In this document: piece after piece, positions 1 to 5,192 of the stretch
Layout of the letters: each line of letters opens with the position of its first letter
Position numbering within the stretch: the first letter of the stretch is position 1
Source of the DNA: Verrucomicrobiota bacterium
Lineage (GTDB): Bacteria > Verrucomicrobiota > Verrucomicrobiia > Opitutales > UBA2995
Reading direction: 5' to 3'
Assembly (NCBI GenBank): GCA_027297085.1
Contig: JAPUIL010000437.1
Span: forward strand, 1 to 5,192
Length of the DNA: 5,192 bases
Program-made: the position numbers and the translations under genes
The notes under the pieces: model-generated
Database searches by the model: none
Seen by the model: only the letters and a program-made list of their open reading frames with translations
What the model was told of the DNA's origin: nothing

Positions 1-54
1 TGTGCTGAATGATCATTCTGTGATAAGGCTTGCGTCGCTGTCTGTCTGAACGTT
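1..54. other. Left-edge sequence, no assignable gene
   Basis: There is no supportable gene here. One forward frame is open from base 2 to a TGA at 47-49, so this could be the last 15 codons of a gene that begins outside the window, but 15 residues are too few to judge. A perfect 12-base palindrome, GAATGATCATTC, lies at 7-18. It is short enough to be chance and has no T-run, so I do not call it a terminator. Confidence 0.3.
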
Positions 55-103
55 GAAAGCACAGCTTTCGCACAAGGGCGTTCCCAAATACAATTTGGGA
101 ACG
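55..103. repeat. Twin-hairpin dispersed palindromic repeat (REP-like)
   Basis: Two perfect inverted repeats lie side by side. The first has arms GAAAGC (55-60) and GCTTTC (64-69). The second has arms CGTTCCCAAAT (79-89) and ATTTGGGAACG (93-103). Both close on the same three-base loop, ACA (61-63 and 90-92), and nine bases separate them. The second stem is 11 bp without mismatch. From memory, GTTCCCAA/TTGGGAACGAG hairpins are scattered through intergenic DNA of many environmental bacteria, often next to a GAAAGC/GCTTTC stem, which suggests a REP-like mobile or amplified element. The function is unknown. No T-run follows the second stem (GAGGCGTAAAAT comes next), so a simple intrinsic terminator is unlikely, although the structure could protect or end an upstream transcript. 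The hairpin is certain; its membership in a repeat family is recollection and inference. Confidence 0.65.
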
Positions 104-151
104 AGGCGTAAAATATTTGTATTAGAGACTCCTTCCCGTCAATTTCAAGTT

Positions 152-167
152 AACTCAAATCTGAGTT
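152..167. promoter_or_regulatory. Short inverted repeat upstream of the first promoter
   Basis: The arms AACTCA (152-157) and TGAGTT (162-167) are perfectly complementary around AATC. The left arm overlaps a second small palindrome, AGTTAACT (148-155). The right arm is followed by only a few T residues (TTTTC at 166-170). The element lies 22 bases before the -35-like TTGACA at 190. It could be a protein-binding site for that promoter or a weak terminator for a gene to the left. A 6-bp stem of mostly A-T and G-C mix is modest evidence for either. Confidence 0.25.
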
Positions 168-189
168 TTCAAAGTTCTCAAAAAAAGTA

Positions 190-219
190 TTGACAATAAG
201 CACTATCATTGTATCTTTG
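190..219 (+). promoter_or_regulatory. Bacteroidota-type promoter (TTG-N19-TATCTTTG)
   Basis: TTGACA lies at 190-195 and TATCTTTG at 212-219. Counting from the TTG, there are exactly 19 bases before the TA, which fits the primary sigma-factor promoter described for Bacteroidota: a TTG-type -33 element about 19 bases before TAnnTTTG. Transcription would begin near 225. No gene with a good ribosome-binding site follows closely, and the receptor start codon is about 500 bases downstream. The promoter therefore gives either a very long leader or a separate small transcript. The match is exact at the conserved positions, but activity is inferred. Confidence 0.55.
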
Positions 220-475
220 CAACTTGTTATTATTCTGTAACACTCTTGCTTGCCGTTTTGGATTTTATAACTTTTTGACTAAGTGTGTGCGCAATAAAGT
301 TGATCGTGTGAAGCGAAAAACCAACAAGATTTTCTCTGGATATTTCAAGACTCTTTTTCGGGCGCTTATGAAACTTAAAATCTCAGGAAAAACCTGGAGA
401 AACAGAAGATTAGAAGCCTTCTTTCGTATTGCTGGTTATTTTTTTCTTAAAAGTTAAAGAAATTTAAAATATAGC
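220..475. other. Gene-free stretch between the two promoters
   Basis: I see no supportable gene or structured RNA here. The only forward reading frame of any size (209-457, 82 codons) starts with TTG inside the -10-like element of the promoter. It has no Shine-Dalgarno sequence and its product is basic and low in recognisable character (many K, R, F and L residues). Its only internal ATG of interest (368-370) also lacks a ribosome-binding site. A T-rich run (438-446) is not preceded by a stable stem. The stretch may be the body of a small untranslated RNA or simply the distal part of a long leader. Confidence 0.4.
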
Positions 476-504
476 TTGACAATTTGGTCTTTTGTTTTTA
501 TCAT
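476..504 (+). promoter_or_regulatory. Probable promoter of the receptor operon (sigma-70 form)
   Basis: TTGACA (476-481) is a perfect -35 hexamer. It is followed after 17 bases by TATCAT (499-504), which matches the -10 consensus TATAAT at five of six positions. Read in the Bacteroidota scheme, the same bases give TTG, a 20-base gap and TATCATAG, a weaker match to TAnnTTTG. Transcription would begin near 511, giving a leader of about 213 bases before the receptor. This is the nearest promoter-like sequence I see upstream of the receptor on that strand. It shares the first eight bases, TTGACAAT, with the upstream promoter at 190. Confidence 0.55.
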
Positions 505-509
505 AGTGT

Positions 510-528
510 TAAATTAAGCATTAATTTA
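510..528. promoter_or_regulatory. AT-rich dyad at the predicted transcription start (candidate operator)
   Basis: The arms TAAATTAA (510-517) and TTAATTTA (521-528) are exact reverse complements around GCA. The next outer pairs are only G-T. The dyad starts five bases after the -10 element and covers the expected +1 position, a usual place for a repressor site. An all-A/T 8-bp stem would be a weak RNA hairpin, so DNA binding is the more likely role. In such AT-rich DNA a dyad like this can arise by chance. Confidence 0.35.
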
Positions 529-569
529 GTCCTATCAACCTAAGCTGTTTATCTCATCGCAATCGTCAG

Positions 570-648
570 GTTTCAAAGTTAAGTCATATACTTTACTGAA
601 GCTTATATAGGTCAATAATTTATCGCAGCACTTATTATAACTTGAAAC
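570..648 (+). promoter_or_regulatory. Possible long-range stem in the receptor leader
   Basis: GTTTCAA-A-GTT (570-580) can pair with AAC-TTGAAAC (639-648), giving ten base pairs with a single bulged A and a loop of about 58 bases. It would form in the untranslated leader made from the promoter at 476. I looked for known leader elements that often control TonB-dependent receptors and do not see the conserved B12 box of a cobalamin riboswitch. The pairing is real on paper; whether it folds or regulates is unknown. Confidence 0.22.
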
Positions 649-656
649 TTAATCGC

Positions 657-710
657 GTTACTCTTCTCGAAAAGTTACTTTTCTAAAAGTTCAGTACTCT
701 TGTCACAAAA
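657..710 (+). repeat. Degenerate tandem repeat running into the ribosome-binding site
   Basis: Three imperfect copies of a 15-17-base unit are visible: GTTACTCTTCTCGAAAA (657-673), GTTACTTTTCTAAAA (674-688) and GTACTCTTGTCACAAAA (694-710), with GTTCA between the second and third. The first two differ by one substitution and a two-base gap. The last copy abuts the GGAGG of the receptor gene. The units contain ACTTTT/AAAAGT complements that could form alternative short stems, so they may influence ribosome access or bind a protein. Low-complexity drift is the alternative. Confidence 0.35.
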
Positions 711-715
711 GGAGG
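709..715 (+). promoter_or_regulatory. Strong Shine-Dalgarno site of the receptor gene
   Basis: AAGGAGG ends eight bases before the ATG at 724. An in-frame TAA (718-720) lies between them, so the start at 724 is fixed and cannot be extended upstream. A consensus Shine-Dalgarno sequence is unusual for Bacteroidota and helps argue for a related but different phylum. Confidence 0.85.
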
Positions 716-723
716 GATAAGCT

Positions 724-3495
724 ATGTTTTACAGTAGATGGATGCGGTACAGCATACTTTTCAGTTGTCTGATACTATTTCTATTTAGCGAGTATGCTGT
801 AGCAGGTACCACAGGCAAAATATCCGGCAGAGTTGTGGATGCGAGTTCCGGCGATCCCTTGCCTGGAGCCAACATTCAGCTTGTAGGAACGAGCGTAGGT
901 GCCAGTAGTGATGTAAACGGGGACTATTTCATTTTGAATGTTCATCCGGGAACTTACCTTGTTAAGATCTCATTTATTGGTTACTCGACGGTGACGGTTT
1001 CAGAAGTTATAGTAATTGTGGATAAGACCACTACGGTAAGTGTCAACTTGGAGCAATCCGCAGTAGAGGGTCAGGAAATTACCATAGTATCGGTCCGGCC
1101 CACAATAGAGAGAGATTTAACCTCTTCAAAGTCCGTGGTTGATGCCAGTGTAATTCAGCGGTTGTCCGTGACGAGTCTGCAAGACGTGGTTGCAAGCCTG
1201 CCCGGTGTTGTCCTTCACAATGGTGAAGTGCACTTGCGCGGCGGTAGAGCCGGTGAGGAATTGCACCTGATCGATGGTGCCTCAATTCGGGATCCGCTAT
1301 TTAACACCGCACTCGTTCCAATTAATCCAAATGCCATCGAGCAATTGGAGATTATTACCGGGACCTTTAACGCGGAATATGGCCAGGCGCTCTCAGGCGT
1401 GTTTAACACTATCTTAAAAGAGGGCGGAGATAAATGGGACGTTTCAGTGACTTACCGAAGCTCATTGGGAAGCTTGAGCCATTTTGAAGGCGAAGGAGAG
1501 TTTGACGGCCAAGATATATATGATGAGACCCTGAGCAGCACAGACAATATTGTGCTTTCTCCTTTTCCGGGGTCTGATAATGATGGAGGTTTAGGCTACT
1601 TCGATAAGAACCACTCTTTGGTTGAAGGTACTTTAGGGGGGCCACTGACAGACAGGATAAAGTTTTTCCTTTCCGCGCGATACGAGGATAACCCCACCAG
1701 CTTTCCTGCATTAGGCACGAAACTACTCAATGTTCAACCGAAGTTGACTTTCAGGGTCAGTGATAATGCCAAACTAGCTGTCCAGGGTATGTGGTTTGAT
1801 CGCGAGGGTCCGTTCGATCCATCTTTCGATTCGAACAAAGTTAACGGTTCGAATGGTCGCCACAATTACTGGCTTTGGAAATATAACCTGGATGCATTTC
1901 CTCAAACGGATGAGAAAGGGTATCAGGCCGGCTTGAATTGGAATCATACTTTGAGCCCAAGCACATTCTATAATCTGCGGGTAAGCCTTTTTAGCAAGGA
2001 CAGAACCGATGCCAGTGTGGATGCAGATGGCAATATCATGACACTGAATGATCCTGCCTTTAACCAGCCGAACCATAACCAGAATTTGACTACGATCGGT
2101 GCATCACAGATAGGATACTTCGATACCAATAATGCCTACGGAATTTTTAACGATAACAAGCAAAAATCCTATACGGTTGAAGGAAATATCACCAGTCAAG
2201 TCACCTCAACCCATCAGCTAAAAAGTGGTGTGCAAGTCACCAGCTATTCAATAGACAGGGTGGGGCGAGACACCTGGTTTGGAAGAGCGGTAGATGTAGA
2301 TGCAATCCAGTTGCAAAAGGTCGATGTCAGTCCTATGGAGGGTGCAGTTTATGCCCAGGATCGGATGGAATTCGGCGACCTGATTCTGAATGTCGGCGGC
2401 CGCCTGGATTTTTTTAATGTTAACGCAGATGACGGAATCTTCGATGAGCAAATTGATCCGAATACGGGTGAGATAAGCAGGTTCCCGAATCCGTTTACCG
2501 GCGAGCGTAAAGATACGAAAACGTTTGTGCGGCTCAGTCCCAGGCTGGGTTTTTCACATCCGATCGGCGACAATCGTGCGTTTCACTACGCATACGGAAC
2601 CTTCTTCCAAAGGCCGCGCTTCTACGATCTACTGGAAAACTATTTAGCCCAAAATGACGGTGGAACAGAGTCCGGTTTCTTTATCTACATGGGTAACCCA
2701 AATTTGAAGCCGCAAATTACCACGACTTATGAAATGGGTATGCAGCAGGGTATTGGCGATGACTGGCGGGTTGACATTACTGGCTTTTATAAGGATATCT
2801 CGAATTTGGTTTCCAATAAAGAAGTATTCAACAATACAGCAACCGACACGGCTACTGGCCAGGAATTTTCTCACTACTTCTTCAAATCAAGCGATCACTT
2901 CGGAAACATTCGCGGGGGCGAAGTTTCGATTGAGAAACGATATAGCAACTACTGGTCTGGCCGGCTAGGCTACACATTTAATGTGGCCAAGGGCACGGCT
3001 TCCGGGCCAGTCTCCGAGGGCGCTGGTATCTTCAGGGAAGGCCAGGGCTCGGTGACCGACGACAGGTTTTTCCTGACGACTTTAGACTTTGCCAGAAAGC
3101 ATGTGGTGAATGGTTACCTCGATCTACGTTCCTCCTGGAGAGAAGACTCAAAGATCGCACAGTTCGGCGCTAATTTCCTTTTCAATATGCAAAGCGGTTT
3201 GCCCGTAACCAGCCGCGTGGGGTTAGCGCAAGCGACCTTAGGAGAGGAATCACCGTGGAACACTCGCATTGATGCAAAGTTTGATGTGACTTTTGACCTC
3301 GGTACCGTCAAACCGAATGTTTTCATTTTTGTTCAAAATCTTCTCAACCGGAGGAATGTACTCAGTGTCAAGGACCCTGCTTCATTCTTCAGGTCTGGTG
3401 ATAACTTTTTTGAAAATGCGGCTGGTCCAAGAAACGACCTCACCGCTTATGATATTCCCTTTACGATTCATTTTGGCTTTACTGTAGCATATTAA
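724..3495 (+). CDS. TonB-dependent outer-membrane receptor with carboxypeptidase-regulatory-like N-domain
   Basis: This complete 923-residue gene encodes an outer-membrane beta-barrel that should import a substrate, or bind a surface partner, using energy from TonB-ExbB-ExbD. Residues 1-27 form a signal peptide: basic start, hydrophobic core at about 10-21, AVA before the cleavage site. Residues 31-111 are a carboxypeptidase-regulatory-like beta-sandwich (GKISGRVVDASSGDPLPGA, then NGDYFI and PGTYLVKISFIGY). A TonB-box-like stretch, EITIVSV, follows at 118-124. The plug spans about 125-235, with LHLIDGASIRDPL near 180-192 and FNAEYGQALSGV at 215-226. The remainder is the barrel, with the receptor motifs NPNLKP (658-663) and VQNLLNRRN (870-878), ending in an aromatic residue (FGFTVAY) as barrels usually do. 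No SusD-like gene follows, so it is probably not a classical glycan-uptake SusC. The start is set by the AAGGAGG at 709 and an in-frame stop just upstream. No frameshift or truncation is seen. The family is secure; the substrate is unknown. Confidence 0.95.
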   Translation: MFYSRWMRYSILFSCLILFLFSEYAVAGTTGKISGRVVDASSGDPLPGANIQLVGTSVGASSDVNGDYFILNVHPGTYLVKISFIGYSTVTVSEVIVIVDKTTTVSVNLEQSAVEGQEITIVSVRPTIERDLTSSKSVVDASVIQRLSVTSLQDVVASLPGVVLHNGEVHLRGGRAGEELHLIDGASIRDPLFNTALVPINPNAIEQLEIITGTFNAEYGQALSGVFNTILKEGGDKWDVSVTYRSSLGSLSHFEGEGEFDGQDIYDETLSSTDNIVLSPFPGSDNDGGLGYFDKNHSLVEGTLGGPLTDRIKFFLSARYEDNPTSFPALGTKLLNVQPKLTFRVSDNAKLAVQGMWFDREGPFDPSFDSNKVNGSNGRHNYWLWKYNLDAFPQTDEKGYQAGLNWNHTLSPSTFYNLRVSLFSKDRTDASVDADGNIMTLNDPAFNQPNHNQNLTTIGASQIGYFDTNNAYGIFNDNKQKSYTVEGNITSQVTSTHQLKSGVQVTSYSIDRVGRDTWFGRAVDVDAIQLQKVDVSPMEGAVYAQDRMEFGDLILNVGGRLDFFNVNADDGIFDEQIDPNTGEISRFPNPFTGERKDTKTFVRLSPRLGFSHPIGDNRAFHYAYGTFFQRPRFYDLLENYLAQNDGGTESGFFIYMGNPNLKPQITTTYEMGMQQGIGDDWRVDITGFYKDISNLVSNKEVFNNTATDTATGQEFSHYFFKSSDHFGNIRGGEVSIEKRYSNYWSGRLGYTFNVAKGTASGPVSEGAGIFREGQGSVTDDRFFLTTLDFARKHVVNGYLDLRSSWREDSKIAQFGANFLFNMQSGLPVTSRVGLAQATLGEESPWNTRIDAKFDVTFDLGTVKPNVFIFVQNLLNRRNVLSVKDPASFFRSGDNFFENAAGPRNDLTAYDIPFTIHFGFTVAY

Positions 3496-3529
3496 TTGAA
3501 ACTAAAACAGAAAATTAATAAAAAACATA

Positions 3530-3536
3530 AAGGAGG
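3530..3536 (+). promoter_or_regulatory. Strong Shine-Dalgarno site of the second gene
   Basis: AAGGAGG ends five bases before the ATG at 3542 and selects this start over the in-frame ATG at 3572. The 46-base gap after the receptor stop (3496-3541) is A-rich and contains no hairpin with a T-run, so the receptor transcript very likely continues into this gene. Confidence 0.85.
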
Positions 3537-3541
3537 AACCC

Positions 3542-5192
3542 ATGAGCAGTCGAGGTAGATTCTGGCAGTTCATGACCAAGGATGGTTTGATTGCTTTTAT
3601 AAGCATAGGGATTTGCGTTTTGCTTTTAACTTTGGGAGTTCTCGATCCGGCGTTTAGTGAGGACAAGCGTAATCCAAAGTCAACAAGCTTACGTAAAATG
3701 GCAGGAAACGAGCTGGATAAATTAGCGGATCGGCACCTGGTTTACCATACCAACGGTAATCTTTGGATCGCTTGGGATAATTTAGGGAATACAGGTGATA
3801 TTTCCTGCTCAGCAGTGGTGCCGGCATTTTTCTATCCGGGTGGCACGCCGTTGAGTTATCTTTGTCGCGGCGGATACTGGATTACGGCAAAGGGGAATTT
3901 GACAGACCAAAACGGTGAGGCGCAAAGCCATCTTGAGGGCGCCACTGGTGAATACGTTCTCAGCCGGGGCACAACCCCCGGCCCGGTTAGCGAAGGTTGG
4001 GCAACGGATATGGACCCAACCAATTTTCCACCTAACGACTATTCACAAGAACCATGGATTAGCAAAGTCGAGTGGCAAACTTCAGCAGGTCTCCATGTTG
4101 AGGCAACGCGCTATTCCTGGAGTTATACCGGTATGACCAACAACTTCTTTAAAATTGGTAATCCTGTCGAATATTTCGATTTTAATGATTTCGTTATCGA
4201 GGATATCAGAATTACCTACGATGGTGATTTAGACGGCGACGGCACACCCGACGCACAGGCTGCAGCGACAATTGATCAGCTTTCTATGGGTATAAAAGCG
4301 GATCATGACTGTGTTTGGAACACTGGACCGGCCAGCTTTCTTGAAAATTTTTGGGACGATGATGGCGTCGATTTTGATGAAGAAACACTCACCAGCTTCG
4401 AGTTGGACGGTGACAGGCCGACCACTGCTGAAGATGACACTGGTTTGGACGATCCCATACGTGAGTATCGCGGCGTGCATATCGGCCAGACGCACATTCA
4501 GACACCCCCGGTAAGACTTCTACAGAATGGAACCTTCATGGAATTTCCGAGCAAGGAACCAGTCGTTTCTCATATGTGGTGGACAGGTGAAAACGATCCA
4601 GCCTCACCGGCACGGCGCTATCAGTATTCGACGGCCGCATTCAACGCCCTCGATGAGTTTACGTCGGGTCCTGAAGATTTTCAATTGGATCCAAATCTTG
4701 AGGGCGACCTGAAGAAAGTAAACCCCCCGGTGACGGACATGCGCTATATGCAAGGCTATGGTCCCTGGCCGATTTCGCTAGGTGAGACTATTAGAATTGT
4801 GACGGCGCCAGTTGCAGGTTCGGGATTGGAAGGCGGAAAAAACGCTGCGAAAGCAGCCAAGCAGGCTTTTGACTGGGGTTACAATATCCCGAAGCCACCG
4901 CCTGCACCTAAAATGTTCACGGATGAAAATATGCTAACCTCAGACTTGCGAATCCGGATCTATTGGGAAAATGAATTCGAGGACGCCGTTGATCCGGATC
5001 TTGGCAGAGCTGATTTCGCGGGTTATCGGGTCTATCGTTCACAATTAGGACCTTTTTCGGATGCGAAAGCAATTCTGGAAGCCGAGGGTCTACCCTTGCC
5101 TTCAAACATTGCTGAAAGCAAGCCCTTTGCTGGTGACACCGGCGGACCTTACAGCGTGATTCTAGAGATCACTAAGAATGAACTCAGTACCT
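3542..5192 (+). CDS. Secreted or surface multi-domain protein, fibronectin type III-like, 3' end missing
   Basis: The reading frame is open from 3542 to the window edge (550 codons seen, no stop), so the C-terminus is missing. Residues 15-34 are a hydrophobic segment after a basic start; AFS before E40 could be a signal peptidase site, giving export, or the segment may remain as an anchor. Residues 65-119 hold HLVYHTNGNLWIAWDNLGNTGD, then YPGG (98-101) and RGGYWITAKGN (109-119). This resembles, from memory, the N-terminal module of long secreted proteins in Calditrichota, KSB1 and Ignavibacteriota. Residues 227-237 (DGDLDGDGTPD) look like a calcium-binding loop, and another acidic stretch runs from about 272 to 302. 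YGPWPISLGETIRIVTAPVAG (406-426) is followed by a lysine/alanine-rich helix and a proline-rich linker (450-457). LRIRIYWE (469-476) and FAGYRVYRS (492-500) are typical strands of a fibronectin type III-like domain. C89 and C108 could form a disulfide. No catalytic motif is visible. It is probably co-transcribed with the receptor and may be its surface partner. Further repeats and a C-terminal secretion-sorting domain may lie beyond the edge, but that is inference. Confidence 0.85.
   Translation, partial: MSSRGRFWQFMTKDGLIAFISIGICVLLLTLGVLDPAFSEDKRNPKSTSLRKMAGNELDKLADRHLVYHTNGNLWIAWDNLGNTGDISCSAVVPAFFYPGGTPLSYLCRGGYWITAKGNLTDQNGEAQSHLEGATGEYVLSRGTTPGPVSEGWATDMDPTNFPPNDYSQEPWISKVEWQTSAGLHVEATRYSWSYTGMTNNFFKIGNPVEYFDFNDFVIEDIRITYDGDLDGDGTPDAQAAATIDQLSMGIKADHDCVWNTGPASFLENFWDDDGVDFDEETLTSFELDGDRPTTAEDDTGLDDPIREYRGVHIGQTHIQTPPVRLLQNGTFMEFPSKEPVVSHMWWTGENDPASPARRYQYSTAAFNALDEFTSGPEDFQLDPNLEGDLKKVNPPVTDMRYMQGYGPWPISLGETIRIVTAPVAGSGLEGGKNAAKAAKQAFDWGYNIPKPPPAPKMFTDENMLTSDLRIRIYWENEFEDAVDPDLGRADFAGYRVYRSQLGPFSDAKAILEAEGLPLPSNIAESKPFAGDTGGPYSVILEITKNELST

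Noticed and set aside
240..286. ACACT/AGTGT pairing across about 37 bases
   Set aside because: A five-base match at that distance in AT-rich DNA is expected by chance.
405..446. Possible intrinsic terminator: AGAAG/CTTCT pairing followed by a T-run
   Set aside because: The stem is only about five base pairs and the T-run lies well downstream of it, so the geometry is wrong for an intrinsic terminator.
209..457. An 82-codon forward reading frame upstream of the receptor
   Set aside because: It starts with TTG inside the -10-like element of the promoter, upstream of the expected transcript start. It has no Shine-Dalgarno sequence while both real genes have perfect ones, and its product has no recognisable domain.
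511..723. Cobalamin or other riboswitch in the receptor leader
   Set aside because: TonB-dependent receptors often have one, but I do not find the conserved B12 box or other known aptamer core sequences here.
1079..3326. Several reverse-strand reading frames of 64-100 codons opposite the receptor gene
   Set aside because: They lie entirely within a well-supported receptor coding sequence, overlap each other, show no ribosome-binding sites and have products with no domain character.
2729..3487. Two short forward frames inside the receptor gene
   Set aside because: They are out-of-frame shadows of conserved barrel sequence with no independent start signals.
3915..5105. Short frames on both strands across the second gene
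   Set aside because: The frame opened at 3542 is continuous over the whole region with a consensus Shine-Dalgarno site and recognisable domain motifs; the others are shadows.

Overview
The window looks like chromosomal DNA from a bacterium of the Bacteroidota–Chlorobiota–Calditrichota (FCB) side of the tree, possibly an uncultivated lineage such as KSB1, Calditrichota or Ignavibacteriota. Three observations point there. The large gene is a TonB-dependent outer-membrane receptor with an N-terminal carboxypeptidase-regulatory-like domain. The gene after it encodes a secreted multi-domain protein of a style I associate with these phyla. One upstream promoter fits the Bacteroidota pattern TTG-N19-TAnnTTTG. 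Both genes also have a near-ideal AAGGAGG Shine-Dalgarno sequence, which is unusual in Bacteroidota proper and favours a neighbouring phylum. The placement is inference from protein style and signals, not from a marker gene.

Layout. Positions 1-723 carry no convincing gene. They contain a twin hairpin with ACA loops (55-103), which looks like a dispersed palindromic repeat, a short inverted repeat (152-167), a Bacteroidota-type promoter (190-219), about 255 bases with no recognisable content, and a second promoter of sigma-70 form (476-504). An AT-rich dyad (510-528) sits on the expected start of the second promoter. A leader of roughly 210 bases follows, with a possible long-range stem (570-648) and a degenerate tandem repeat (657-710) that ends at the ribosome-binding site.

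Positions 724-3495 encode a complete 923-residue TonB-dependent receptor. After 46 bases with no terminator, a second gene starts at 3542 and runs off the right edge. Its visible 550 residues show a signal peptide or membrane anchor, a conserved-looking N-terminal module, a calcium-site-like acidic loop and the beginning of a fibronectin type III-like domain.

The two genes are probably one operon: an outer-membrane receptor followed by a secreted or surface protein that could be its partner. The sequence does not show the substrate. No RNA gene, CRISPR array, insertion sequence or phage gene is seen.
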